From: UMGS1649 sp045652705
GTDB taxonomy: Bacteria > Bacillota > Clostridia > TANB77 > CAG-465
Length of the DNA stretch: 18,501 nucleotides
Assembly: GCA_045652705.1 (NCBI GenBank)
Contig: JAZRUV010000014.1
Coordinates: 1 to 18,501 of the forward strand
Direction: 5' to 3'
Shown here piece after piece: positions 8,097 to 15,229 of this stretch. Each line of letters opens with the position of its first letter. Position 1 is the first letter of the stretch. A program made the translations under genes and the position numbers. A model generated the notes under the pieces. It was not told the origin of the DNA. It did not search any database and saw nothing but the letters and a program-made list of their open reading frames with translations.

Positions 8097-9143
8097 TTAT
8101 TTTTCCTCCAATTTTTCTTTATCTTTAGCAAATGTAATTCTCAAATGATTTAAAAGTACTACAATTCCACTTAATAGTAAGCAAGAGTAATAACTTAATC
8201 CACGGGTAACTAACATTGCTGGTATAGATAGATTTTCACCAAATATTTTGTCATATATTAAAATTAACATTGCCTCACTTGCACCAATTCCGCCAGGAAG
8301 TGGAAGAGAGTCTATTGCTATAGCAATGGATAGTTGGATTACAACTAATTCTATATATGAATGTTCATTAAATCCAAATGCTTTATATACAACATATGCA
8401 ATAGAAAACATGGCCAATCTTTGAACAAAAGTAATTAAACATACTTGAACAGAAACCCATAGGTTTTCTTTTATATATTTAGCGCTTTCTTGGTATTCAG
8501 CAAGGTGATTATAGAAAGACTCTATTTTTTTATCCTTGTTTTTAATTAAATGTAATTTGTGTCCTAAATTTATGAAAAAGATAGCTATGCTTTTAACCCA
8601 GCGTTTTGAATACATAAGCATTAAACAGACTATAATCATCGCTATATTTACTACAACACCAAATATAAATATAATAGTAAATAATGTAGAGTTGTTAAAT
8701 ATTAAATTTGGATAAAATATAACAGCGAAAAGACCCATTATAAGTAGTACTAATTTAAATGTAATTGTATTAAGTAAAAGTGTTACAGATGACTTAGTAA
8801 ATGGTATGCCATCTTTATGCATATAATATGCTTGAGCAGGTTGACCACCAGTAGACGATGGAGTTATTGCTGAAAAATAAAACTCAATGCACGAATATAT
8901 AAATCCTTGCCATAAATGTATTTTTTGTTTTAGAGATTTTAATATAATTTTAATGTATATTGATTCGGTAAATAAATACGTTAAAACCAATATTAATCCT
9001 AGAACAATGTATTCGTAAGAAATATTTTTTAAACTAGAAACAACATCTCGAATATCATTATTTTTAAATAATAAGTAAAATGTTAATACTAACAATATGA
9101 CAAAGAAAACAACACTTAATAAATATTTTTTCTTTGATTTCAT
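8097..9143 (-). CDS. Lysylphosphatidylglycerol synthase TM-region / UPF0104 family flippase-like protein
   Basis: A 348-residue polytopic membrane protein resembling the N-terminal flippase part of MprF and the YbhN/AglD group. Family marks are ITPSSTGGQPAQAYYM in the first third and DSLPLPGGIGASEAM near the end, with around eight hydrophobic segments between a basic N-terminus (MKSKKKY) and a charged C-terminal tail. There is no aminoacyl-transferase domain, so it cannot itself make lysyl-lipids. It is first in the operon with pssA, psd and a PAP2-like gene, so moving a phospholipid or a lipid-linked intermediate across the membrane is a reasonable inference. The ribosome binding site is AGGGGAA ahead of the ATG, and the operon promoter lies about 50 bases upstream. 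Confidence 0.88.
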   Translation of the reverse strand: MKSKKKYLLSVVFFVILLVLTFYLLFKNNDIRDVVSSLKNISYEYIVLGLILVLTYLFTESIYIKIILKSLKQKIHLWQGFIYSCIEFYFSAITPSSTGGQPAQAYYMHKDGIPFTKSSVTLLLNTITFKLVLLIMGLFAVIFYPNLIFNNSTLFTIIFIFGVVVNIAMIIVCLMLMYSKRWVKSIAIFFINLGHKLHLIKNKDKKIESFYNHLAEYQESAKYIKENLWVSVQVCLITFVQRLAMFSIAYVVYKAFGFNEHSYIELVVIQLSIAIAIDSLPLPGGIGASEAMLILIYDKIFGENLSIPAMLVTRGLSYYSCLLLSGIVVLLNHLRITFAKDKEKLEEK

Positions 9144-9193
9144 AGTTTTTCCCCTATAACAATATGAGTGATTATCATATAGTATGCATACAT

Positions 9194-9222
9194 ATTCTAC
9201 ACTTTACGACAAAGATTGTCAA
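9194..9222 (-). promoter_or_regulatory. Promoter of the phospholipid operon
   Basis: On the minus strand TTGACA (9222-9217) and TAGAAT (9199-9194) are 17 bases apart. The spacer contains TTTGTCGTAA (9213-9204), which partly resembles a Spo0A box. Confidence 0.8.
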
Positions 9223-9296
9223 GATAAGACAAGGTGTTGGAAAGAACTAGGTGAAAAATTATAAACAAAAACATCTATCAAATAAAAGAATTCCAC

Positions 9297-9325
9297 TTGA
9301 CAAAGTAGACATAATGTGATAGAAT
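9297..9325 (+). promoter_or_regulatory. Promoter of the unknown membrane protein gene
   Basis: TTGACA (9297-9302), 17 bases, TAGAAT (9320-9325). It diverges from the lipid operon promoter about 75 bases away, with the same two hexamers and spacing. Confidence 0.85.
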
Positions 9326-9384
9326 ATTAAAGCAAGGTAATCGTAAATATGTGAGATAATTCAAATATAATGGAGGGAATATTT

Positions 9385-9825
9385 ATGAAATATGGTAAAC
9401 TCGTTCAAATCCAGAAAAAAGCTCACAAGTACAGCATGGTAGCCGGTATTGCAATTGGTGTTCTGGTTGTCCTAATGTTCTTTTGCGTTTTTTGCCTTTG
9501 GCAAGAAATGGTTACCCCTACTTTGCTATATATTATATTTCCTGTAGCTATCGTGGGTGTGACGGTAAATCTTGTGTTCACAAGGTTTCATGGAAAGCAG
9601 ATTAGATGTGCAGAGGACTATTTTGCGATAAGGATTATGGAAGTCTTAAATGAGCAAGGTATTGAAACTGGAAAATTTGAGCTTATTCAAGAAACTGAGT
9701 TTTGTTACCGGGTAGGATTTCATAATCAAACAATTGACTATGAAAAGTTGCAGGACATCATTGATCAAGAGGTTAGTGATATGAACAAGATTATGAAGTT
9801 CAATAAGAGAGTAAAGTTAATTTAG
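9385..9825 (+). CDS. Unknown membrane protein with two N-terminal helices and a soluble tail
   Basis: I do not recognise this 146-residue protein. A basic N-terminus (MKYGKLVQIQKKAHK) is followed by a hydrophobic helix at about residues 18-41 and a second at about 46-66. After these comes a soluble C-terminal region of about 80 residues, probably cytoplasmic given the basic residues that flank the helix pair. This tail has mixed acidic and basic helices (DYFAIRIMEVLNEQGIE, then EKLQDIIDQEVSDMNKIM). The start is ATG at 9385 because GGAGGG lies at 9372-9377; the ATG at 9370 overlaps that site. The gene has its own promoter and terminator. Codon use is richer in G/C at third positions than in the lipid operon, as in the next gene. 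Confidence 0.8.
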   Translation: MKYGKLVQIQKKAHKYSMVAGIAIGVLVVLMFFCVFCLWQEMVTPTLLYIIFPVAIVGVTVNLVFTRFHGKQIRCAEDYFAIRIMEVLNEQGIETGKFELIQETEFCYRVGFHNQTIDYEKLQDIIDQEVSDMNKIMKFNKRVKLI

Positions 9826-9837
9826 TAATTGACTCTA

Positions 9838-9877
9838 ATAAAAACCGTTAGTAAATTTTACTAACGGTTTTTATTTA
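9838..9877 (+). terminator. Rho-independent terminator after the unknown membrane protein gene
   Basis: A long AT-rich stem with an ACCGTTAGTA core (9844-9853) pairs with the TACTAACGGT arm (9859-9868) around an AATTT loop. Flanking A and T runs extend pairing to 9838-9874, followed by TTTA. Confidence 0.9.
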
Positions 9878-9916
9878 GAGATTAGCGCACTTTTATGTAA
9901 AAACTTTCTACAAATG

Positions 9917-9945
9917 TTGACATATAAATATAAAAGTGTTATAAT
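9917..9945 (+). promoter_or_regulatory. Promoter of the Spo0A-C-like gene
   Basis: TTGACA (9917-9922), 17 bases, TATAAT (9940-9945): perfect sigma-A consensus, so expression need not depend on a sporulation sigma factor. Confidence 0.88.
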
Positions 9946-9963
9946 AATTTATGTAAACTTCGG

Positions 9964-9973
9964 TTTGCGCAAA
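9964..9973 (+). promoter_or_regulatory. Perfect 10-bp palindrome, candidate operator
   Basis: TTTGCGCAAA lies about 20 bases beyond the -10 box and about 30 bases before the GTG start, in the predicted 5' untranslated region. A protein-binding role is only an inference. Confidence 0.3.
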
Positions 9974-10003
9974 TTATAATTAAGAATGTGGAGGACAAAA
10001 GAA

Positions 10004-10462
10004 GTGTTTCGTTTAATTGTGACGAATGATGAGGAAGTCGTACAGTTTGCCAAAGAGCATGGGGCAGGTATCTTTACTGCAGAACAGTTGTCGGAAGACT
10101 TTGTATCTGGACAAGGTGAGGAAAAGAAAACTGAAGAGGACAAGGTATATTTCCTTCTTCGGATGTTGGCTATTCCCCCTAATGTCAAGGGCTATCGCTA
10201 TCTCAAGTTCGTGATGGAACAATGTCAAAAAGATCCCGACTATCACACAAAGAGCATAACCAAGGGAATTTACCCTGATTGTGCTAAGCAATTCGCTTCT
10301 ACAGCGACTCGTGTGGAAAGAGCTATCCGACACGCGTTGGAGCTGAGCTTTTGGAAATTCCCTGAAAAGTATTCTGAGGTTTTCGGCGGCACATTCAAGA
10401 AAGCACCTACAAACTCAGAGTTTATCGGTTTGGTGTCCGAGTACTTCGTAAACAACAAGTAA
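10004..10462 (+). CDS. Stand-alone Spo0A C-terminal DNA-binding domain protein (no receiver domain)
   Basis: Residues about 47-150 of this 152-residue protein resemble the Spo0A effector domain, the DNA-binding half of the sporulation master regulator. Matching blocks are IPPNVKGYRYL, SITKGIYPDCAKQF, the recognition-helix region TATRVERAIRHALE and the APTNSEFI motif near the end. The phosphoacceptor receiver domain of about 120 residues is missing. In its place is a short N-terminus (MFRLIVTNDEEVVQFAKEHG...) and a charged linker (GQGEEKKTEEDK). The start is GTG at 10004, set by GGAGG at 9990-9994; the in-frame ATG at 9986 overlaps that site. The gene is monocistronic with a consensus promoter and a hairpin terminator. 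Its codons include CGN arginine and CTC/CCC codons that leuS largely avoids. It could act as an always-on or ligand-controlled competitor of Spo0A, but no function is shown here. Confidence 0.88.
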   Translation: MFRLIVTNDEEVVQFAKEHGAGIFTAEQLSEDFVSGQGEEKKTEEDKVYFLLRMLAIPPNVKGYRYLKFVMEQCQKDPDYHTKSITKGIYPDCAKQFASTATRVERAIRHALELSFWKFPEKYSEVFGGTFKKAPTNSEFIGLVSEYFVNNK

Positions 10463-10467
10463 TAAGA

Positions 10468-10499
10468 GAAAAGAGCGTTTCAAATGAAGCGCTCTTTTC
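10468..10499. terminator. Convergent bidirectional terminator between the Spo0A-C-like gene and pheT
   Basis: The stem GAAAAGAGCG (10468-10477) pairs with CGCTCTTTTC (10490-10499) and extends inward to an AAAT loop (10482-10485). It lies 5 bases after one stop codon and 12 bases from the other, with T-rich sequence on the pheT exit side. Confidence 0.82.
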
Positions 10500-10511
10500 G
10501 TATATATAAAT

Positions 10512-12935
10512 TTATTCTGCGCGAACAGTAATTCCAAATCTACTATTTAAAGATTTAATAATAGAGTCTATTTTACTGTTTATTTGTTCAGAGGTAAGCA
10601 TTCCATCATCGTTAGAAAGTCTTAGTCTTAATACTATAGATTTCTTTCCTTCAGGAATTTGGTTTCCTCTGTATTCTTCAATAAATTCTACTTGCTTAAC
10701 TTTAGATTTAATTGTAGAATGAATGTCTGCCCATGTTGTAGATTCATCTACAAGTAAAGACAAGTCTTTTTCTACTAGAGGTAGAACAGGCAAGTGTTCA
10801 AACTCATTTGTTCTAGAAGCAAATGGAACAAGTTTATCAAAATCCATCTCAAATACTGCTACATTAGTACGTTTAATTTTAGCATCTGTCATTGTTTGAA
10901 CTGAAACTAAAGATAATGTACCAACTTTTGTTTCACCACGCATAATATCTATGTATGCGTTAACATCAGCCCATGTAGGTCTTTCGCCGTGAGCAAAGTG
11001 CAATCTTTCCATATGAGTGTATTTAGCCATATTTTCTATTATACCTTTAGCTTCATAGAATATTGCTTTAGCATCTTTACTAACAATGGCACCTGTTAAG
11101 TATTTCTTATGTACAGGTAATGTTTCTTCAACAGACGAAGGATGGTATTCACCTTTTTCAAATATTTGAGCCATTTCAAACATTTTGAAGTTAGTCATAT
11201 ATCTTAGGTTTTTAGAAATTGCTTCTAACATTCCAGGAACAAGAGAACTTCTAAGAATTGCGCTTTCTGGAGAAGGTGGAGTAGCTAAACGAATAGATTT
11301 TGATATATCTATTTTAGTAGCATAAATATATTTATCTTCTATCCAAGGATATGTAAATATTTCATTCATTCCACATCTATATGCTAGATATTCTCTAAGT
11401 CTTCTTTCAAGTAGAGCAGTGGTTTGATGTACTGCATGTTCAAAGTTTACAGGTAATGGTTTAGCTTCGAAGCTTTCAAAACTTAGTAGTCTTGCTATAT
11501 CTCCCATAACATCGTCTTTTAAAGATACATCACCAGTAGATCTCCATACGGGAACTGTTACGTGATATACAGTGCCATCGAATTCTACATCGTATCCGAC
11601 ACCGTTTAATACTTTAATTATTGTTTCACTATCTAAAACTTTACCAAGTCTTACATTTAAGAATTCTTGTTCAACATCGATTTTTTCTCTTTCTGTTTTA
11701 ACTGGGTAAACATCGTTATATGCTACAACTTTAGATTCAGGGAATAATTCTTTAAATAATATTAAAGCCATATCTCTACCTAAATCTACACGCTCAGTAT
11801 CAATATTTTTTTCATATCTAATAGATGAATCTGTTTTTTCATCAAATCTTTTTCCAGTTTTTCTTATTGTTTTAGCTGTGAAGTTTGCAACTTCAAGTAG
11901 TACACCAGTAGTTTCACTAAGTATAGAGTCCTTTTTGCCACCACGGATACCAGCAAGAGCTAGTGCAGATTCTGTATCTGCAATTACTAAATCATCTTCT
12001 GTTAAGTCGATGAAGTTATCATCTAGAAGAAGTAGTTGTTCACCAGCTTTGGCGTTTCTTACAACTATTTTTTCTCCTTTAACGTGTGTTCTATCAAAAG
12101 CGTGAGTTGGTTGACCTACTGCAAGCATAACATAGTTAGTTATATCTACTATAGCATTTATTGGTCTCATACCACCGTTTATTAATGCTGCCTTCATCCA
12201 CATTGGAGATTCTTTTTCATAAACATTTTCTATTTCTACACCAACGTATCTTTGACATTTTGTTGGTTCTAAAATTTCTACATCGTATTTAGGTAGTGCA
12301 CTATCAATTTCTAAATTTTCTAATTCTTTTAAAGGTACATCATAGATGCAAGACAATTCTCTAGCTATACCATAATGTCCCCAAAGGTCAGGTCTATTTG
12401 TTAAAGATTTATTATCTATTTCAATAACAGTATCGTTCATACAAATAACATCTGCTATGTTTTGACCGGGCATACAATCTACACCTTTAAGGTCTACTAT
12501 TGCATGATCATTTTCAGGTGGGAATAGTTTGTCAAGATAAACTTCTTCAGCTCCACATATCATACCATAAGAGTATTCACCACGCATTTTTGTTTCTTTA
12601 ATTACAACTGGTTCACCTTCACCATGCCATACTACTTCAGCACCTGGTTTAGAAACTACAACAAGTTCTCCCTCATATAGGTTTGAGCCACCACATACGA
12701 TTTGAACTGGTTCAGTTTCACCAATGTCTACTATACATATTTTTAATGCATCAGCATTAGGATGTACTTTTATTTCTAATATCTTACCTACAACAATGTC
12801 GTGAAATTTTTCAGCTGTATTTTCTACGTTTTCAACTTCAACTGTTCTTAAAGTTAAATCATAAGCAATCTGTTTTGGAGTTATTGTTTCAGGCAAGTCT
12901 ATATATTTTTTAATCCAATTTAAAGATACTTTCAT
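10512..12935 (-). CDS. pheT: Phenylalanyl-tRNA synthetase beta subunit
   Basis: The beta subunit of the alpha2-beta2 enzyme, 807 residues as usual for bacteria. It carries an N-terminal tRNA-binding domain (about residues 40-150, with KIHPNADALKICIVDIG-type residues and IVCGG). B3/B4 editing regions follow (HYGIARELSCIYDVP and then GGMRPINAIVDITNYVM). A B5 domain comes next, then a catalytic-like core (LLERRLREYLAYRCGMNEI), and a C-terminal anticodon-binding ferredoxin-fold domain that starts near EHLPVLPLVEKDLSLLV. It follows pheS by 13 bases, with AAAGGAGA as ribosome binding site, and is controlled by the T-box leader ahead of pheS. Confidence 0.99.
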   Translation of the reverse strand: MKVSLNWIKKYIDLPETITPKQIAYDLTLRTVEVENVENTAEKFHDIVVGKILEIKVHPNADALKICIVDIGETEPVQIVCGGSNLYEGELVVVSKPGAEVVWHGEGEPVVIKETKMRGEYSYGMICGAEEVYLDKLFPPENDHAIVDLKGVDCMPGQNIADVICMNDTVIEIDNKSLTNRPDLWGHYGIARELSCIYDVPLKELENLEIDSALPKYDVEILEPTKCQRYVGVEIENVYEKESPMWMKAALINGGMRPINAIVDITNYVMLAVGQPTHAFDRTHVKGEKIVVRNAKAGEQLLLLDDNFIDLTEDDLVIADTESALALAGIRGGKKDSILSETTGVLLEVANFTAKTIRKTGKRFDEKTDSSIRYEKNIDTERVDLGRDMALILFKELFPESKVVAYNDVYPVKTEREKIDVEQEFLNVRLGKVLDSETIIKVLNGVGYDVEFDGTVYHVTVPVWRSTGDVSLKDDVMGDIARLLSFESFEAKPLPVNFEHAVHQTTALLERRLREYLAYRCGMNEIFTYPWIEDKYIYATKIDISKSIRLATPPSPESAILRSSLVPGMLEAISKNLRYMTNFKMFEMAQIFEKGEYHPSSVEETLPVHKKYLTGAIVSKDAKAIFYEAKGIIENMAKYTHMERLHFAHGERPTWADVNAYIDIMRGETKVGTLSLVSVQTMTDAKIKRTNVAVFEMDFDKLVPFASRTNEFEHLPVLPLVEKDLSLLVDESTTWADIHSTIKSKVKQVEFIEEYRGNQIPEGKKSIVLRLRLSNDDGMLTSEQINSKIDSIIKSLNSRFGITVRAE

Positions 12936-12948
12936 TGTTTTCTCCTTT

Positions 12949-13992
12949 CTACTTGAACTGATTTAAGAATCTTAAATCACCACTATGGAATAGTCTTACA
13001 TCATCTACACCATAACGCATCATTACAAGTCTATCTAATCCAATGTTAATATAGAAACCAGTCCACTCATTTGGATCAAGGTTTGCAGATTTTAGTACGT
13101 TTGGATGTATAACACCACCTGGCATTACTTCAATCCAACCGTTGTGATTACATACTCTACAACCTTTACCACCACAAACTAGACATTCCATATCTATTTC
13201 GTATCCTGGTTCTGTAAATGGGAAGAAACCTTCACGCATTCTAACATTAATTTTTCTACCAAATACTTTTTCAAGTATTGTTTGTATCATAACCATACCA
13301 GATGAGAAAGATATATTTTTATCTACTATTAATGCTTCATATTGGAAGAAAGCTCTTTCGTGTCTAGCATCAGTTGTTTCATTTCTATATACTCTTCCTG
13401 GATATACAAATCTTGCAGGAGCACCATGTTTTAAAAGGTATCTTACAGACCCCCCTGTTAAGTGTGGCCTTAAACATAGTCTTTCTGTACCTGTTTTATC
13501 TTCAGTTCCTTCAATCCAGTACGTATCCATAGATTGACGAGCTGGATGGTCTGCGGCAAAGTTAAGGTTGTCAAAGGCGTATTTTTCACTAGAGATATCA
13601 TCTTCGCTATATACTTCAAATCCCAAAGACATAAATGCATCATTTAAGTCATAACACATTTGAGTGATTGGGTGAAGAGCACCGCCACTTACTTTTGTTC
13701 CCGGTAATGTTAAATCAATTGCTTCATCAAGAACGCTTTTTGAAGCGATTAATACAGCTTCTTTTTCACTTAGTTTAGTTTCAAATGTAGTTTTTATTTC
13801 GCTAATTTTCATACCAACTTGCTTTCTTGCGTCTGCATCTAAACTACCCATAGATTTAGATACTTCACTTAAAGGACTTTTCTTACCAGTTAGGTCTCTA
13901 CGAACTTCTTGTAATTCTTCAATAGTTTTACAATTTTCAATTTGTTCTAAACCACTTTTAAGAATATTGTCCATATTTTGTAATATTTCCAT
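12949..13992 (-). CDS. pheS: Phenylalanyl-tRNA synthetase alpha subunit
   Basis: The catalytic subunit of a class II synthetase, 347 residues. An N-terminal coiled-coil arm (about 1-85) contacts tRNA. The catalytic domain shows motif 2 (FVYPGRVYRNETTDARHERAFFQ) split around its arginines, and motif 3 (GLDRLVMMRYGVDDVR). A CxxC-x4-CxxC cluster (CLVCGGKGCRVC) precedes IHPNVL, as in many Bacillota PheS proteins. The start is ATG at 13992, because AAGGAGG lies at 14001-14007; the upstream ATG at 14010 would overlap that site. pheT follows immediately. Confidence 0.98.
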   Translation of the reverse strand: MEILQNMDNILKSGLEQIENCKTIEELQEVRRDLTGKKSPLSEVSKSMGSLDADARKQVGMKISEIKTTFETKLSEKEAVLIASKSVLDEAIDLTLPGTKVSGGALHPITQMCYDLNDAFMSLGFEVYSEDDISSEKYAFDNLNFAADHPARQSMDTYWIEGTEDKTGTERLCLRPHLTGGSVRYLLKHGAPARFVYPGRVYRNETTDARHERAFFQYEALIVDKNISFSSGMVMIQTILEKVFGRKINVRMREGFFPFTEPGYEIDMECLVCGGKGCRVCNHNGWIEVMPGGVIHPNVLKSANLDPNEWTGFYINIGLDRLVMMRYGVDDVRLFHSGDLRFLNQFK

Positions 13993-14015
13993 TAATATTT
14001 CCTCCTTCATACAAT

Positions 14016-14055
14016 AAAAAAGTCATTTGTCCTAAGCATAGGACGAAATGACTTT
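14016..14055 (-). terminator. Regulated terminator of the pheST T-box leader
   Basis: AAAGTCATTT (minus strand from 14055) pairs with AAATGACTTT with one bulged base, and GTCCT/AGGAC closes the stem around a 6-base loop. A T run follows at about 14021-14016, 9 bases before the pheS ribosome binding site. Confidence 0.9.
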
Positions 14056-14274
14056 AAATTCCGTGGTACCACCTAAATTCGTTGAAAAACACAACGCACT
14101 TAACAAGCTATAACGGGCCTTAGCCGTCTCAATCTACTACTATTTCAAAAGAGCACCTCCAAAGTGAAATTTCGGTTTAAGTATATTAGTAGGCTTACAG
14201 CCGGTGACCTACATTCTCTAAAATATATTCTCTTATACTTACTTTGCTTTATCCTAGGCTTTATATTTAGTTTG
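14016..14274 (-). promoter_or_regulatory. T-box leader of pheST (tRNA-Phe sensing)
   Basis: The leader reads AGGTGGTACCACGG at 14074-14061 (minus strand), the T-box core that pairs with the uncharged tRNA acceptor end. Stem I can be drawn in plus coordinates: 14161-14165 with 14241-14245, 14178-14185 with 14234-14241, and an apical helix 14189-14193 with 14208-14212. The bulge on the 3' side holds TTC at 14168-14166 followed by A, a Phe specifier; the overlapping TTT is also a Phe codon. A terminator hairpin follows at 14055-14019. Low charged tRNA-Phe should permit readthrough into pheST. Confidence 0.93.
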
Positions 14275-14280
14275 TAAATA

Positions 14281-14308
14281 ATTATATCACAAAAAAAGGA
14301 GTTGTCAA
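14281..14308 (-). promoter_or_regulatory. Promoter of the pheST T-box transcript
   Basis: On the minus strand TTGACA (14308-14303) and TATAAT (14286-14281) are separated by 16 bases; the TGA before TATAAT gives an extended -10. Confidence 0.82.
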
Positions 14309-14316
14309 ACGAAAGA

Positions 14317-14345
14317 TTGAAAAAACACTACTTTTGTGATAAAAT
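14317..14345 (+). promoter_or_regulatory. Promoter of the small membrane protein operon
   Basis: TTGAAA (14317-14322), 17 bases, TAAAAT (14340-14345) preceded by TGA as an extended -10. It is back to back with the pheST promoter. Confidence 0.75.
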
Positions 14346-14395
14346 ATATGTCAGTCAAAAATATACTCTAAATTTAATAATTAAGGAGAATGGAT

Positions 14396-14680
14396 ATGAA
14401 GAAAATTGATTGGAGTTTAACTCGAGCCATGATATTAGATGCTTGTCTAATAGTGTTTCTAGGTTGTGGACTATATGGGGGAGGTTTGTTTATAGCAGCT
14501 ATTCATGATAAAAATGATAGTGCGTTAATTATTGCTTGTGTTTTATTGGCATGTACTATTGTTAGTCTAGTAATTGGATGTAGTGTTTCTATAATTGATT
14601 TTATTTGCAAAGATAAAAAACGCAAAAAACAAAAACATGTACAAGCAAAGGTAATCATAAGGGAGGATGTAGTTGTATGA
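14396..14680 (+). CDS. Small unknown membrane protein, first of three
   Basis: I do not recognise this 94-residue protein. It has two hydrophobic helices at about residues 12-34 and 43-68, joined by HDKNDSA. A strongly basic stretch follows (CKDKKRKKQKHVQAK), and the tail is short and acidic. The start is ATG at 14396, with AAGGAGA at 14383-14389; the ATG at 14390 overlaps that site. The stop codon overlaps the next start as ATGA, so the second gene is probably translationally coupled. Confidence 0.78.
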   Translation: MKKIDWSLTRAMILDACLIVFLGCGLYGGGLFIAAIHDKNDSALIIACVLLACTIVSLVIGCSVSIIDFICKDKKRKKQKHVQAKVIIREDVVV

Positions 14681-14880
14681 AAAATAAATTTGTTAGTCTT
14701 CGGGATGTGTTAATTTTTATACTTGGCATTCTTACAGCACTTTTCTTATGGTTAGCACTTATTAGCATTAGATACATTTTTGGGATGCTTTTTAGACTTT
14801 GCTTTACGGTATTTATCTTACTTGTAATTGTAAAAGTTGTACAAATGGTAATAAAAAAGAAGAAAGACAATTCTAAATAA
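14677..14880 (+). CDS. Small unknown membrane protein, second of three
   Basis: A 67-residue, very hydrophobic protein with two predicted helices (about residues 9-31 and 34-58) and a basic-acidic tail KKKKDNSK. GGGAGGATG precedes it inside the previous gene, and its ATG overlaps the previous stop by 4 bases. No family is recognised. Size and spacing suggest that it works with its two neighbours in the membrane, but this is inference from the operon alone. Confidence 0.75.
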   Translation: MKNKFVSLRDVLIFILGILTALFLWLALISIRYIFGMLFRLCFTVFILLVIVKVVQMVIKKKKDNSK

Positions 14881-14897
14881 TTTAAGGAGGAAGTGTT

Positions 14898-15143
14898 ATG
14901 AACATTAATAAACGGAGTGTATGGAATATTCTTAAGAGGGTAGTATTTACCTGTGCTACATTTTTAGTCATTATAGCTATTTTGGCTGTAGCAGAAGTCA
15001 TAGGCAAAGTGGTGTTTAACATTGTGATGAGCACCATATATGTACTTGGTGTATTGGGAATAGCTTTTGTTTTGGGTAAGCTGACGGCAAAATTGCTTGC
15101 CAAAGGACTCCACTACATTGAACAAAGGAAAAATAAAAAGTAA
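14898..15143 (+). CDS. Small unknown membrane protein, third of three
   Basis: An 81-residue protein with a basic N-terminus (MNINKRSVWNILKR), two hydrophobic helices at about residues 14-37 and 42-65, and a basic tail (EQRKNKK). The ribosome binding site AAGGAGGAA is strong. It closes the operon, followed directly by a perfect hairpin terminator. Both this protein and the preceding one have a helix pair with a Lys-rich end, but I see no convincing sequence similarity between them. Confidence 0.75.
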   Translation: MNINKRSVWNILKRVVFTCATFLVIIAILAVAEVIGKVVFNIVMSTIYVLGVLGIAFVLGKLTAKLLAKGLHYIEQRKNKK

Positions 15144-15150
15144 AATTTAA

Positions 15151-15184
15151 AAAAAGGATGTGAAATTTCACATCCTTTTTACTA
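15151..15184 (+). terminator. Terminator of the small membrane protein operon
   Basis: A perfect 30-base palindrome (15151-15180) with AAAAAGGATGTGAAA as its left half, ending in TTTTTAC. Confidence 0.92.
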
Positions 15185-15201
15185 TAAAGAATAATATAAT
15201 C

Positions 15202-15229
15202 TTGACACGCGATAAAATTATGATAAAAT
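15202..15229 (+). promoter_or_regulatory. Promoter of the toxin-antitoxin operon
   Basis: TTGACA (15202-15207), 16 bases, TAAAAT (15224-15229) with TGA before it as an extended -10. Confidence 0.75.

Noticed and set aside
10013..10333. Minus-strand frame of 106 codons over the Spo0A-C-like gene
   Set aside because: The plus-strand frame has a clear domain match, promoter and ribosome binding site; the other frame has none.
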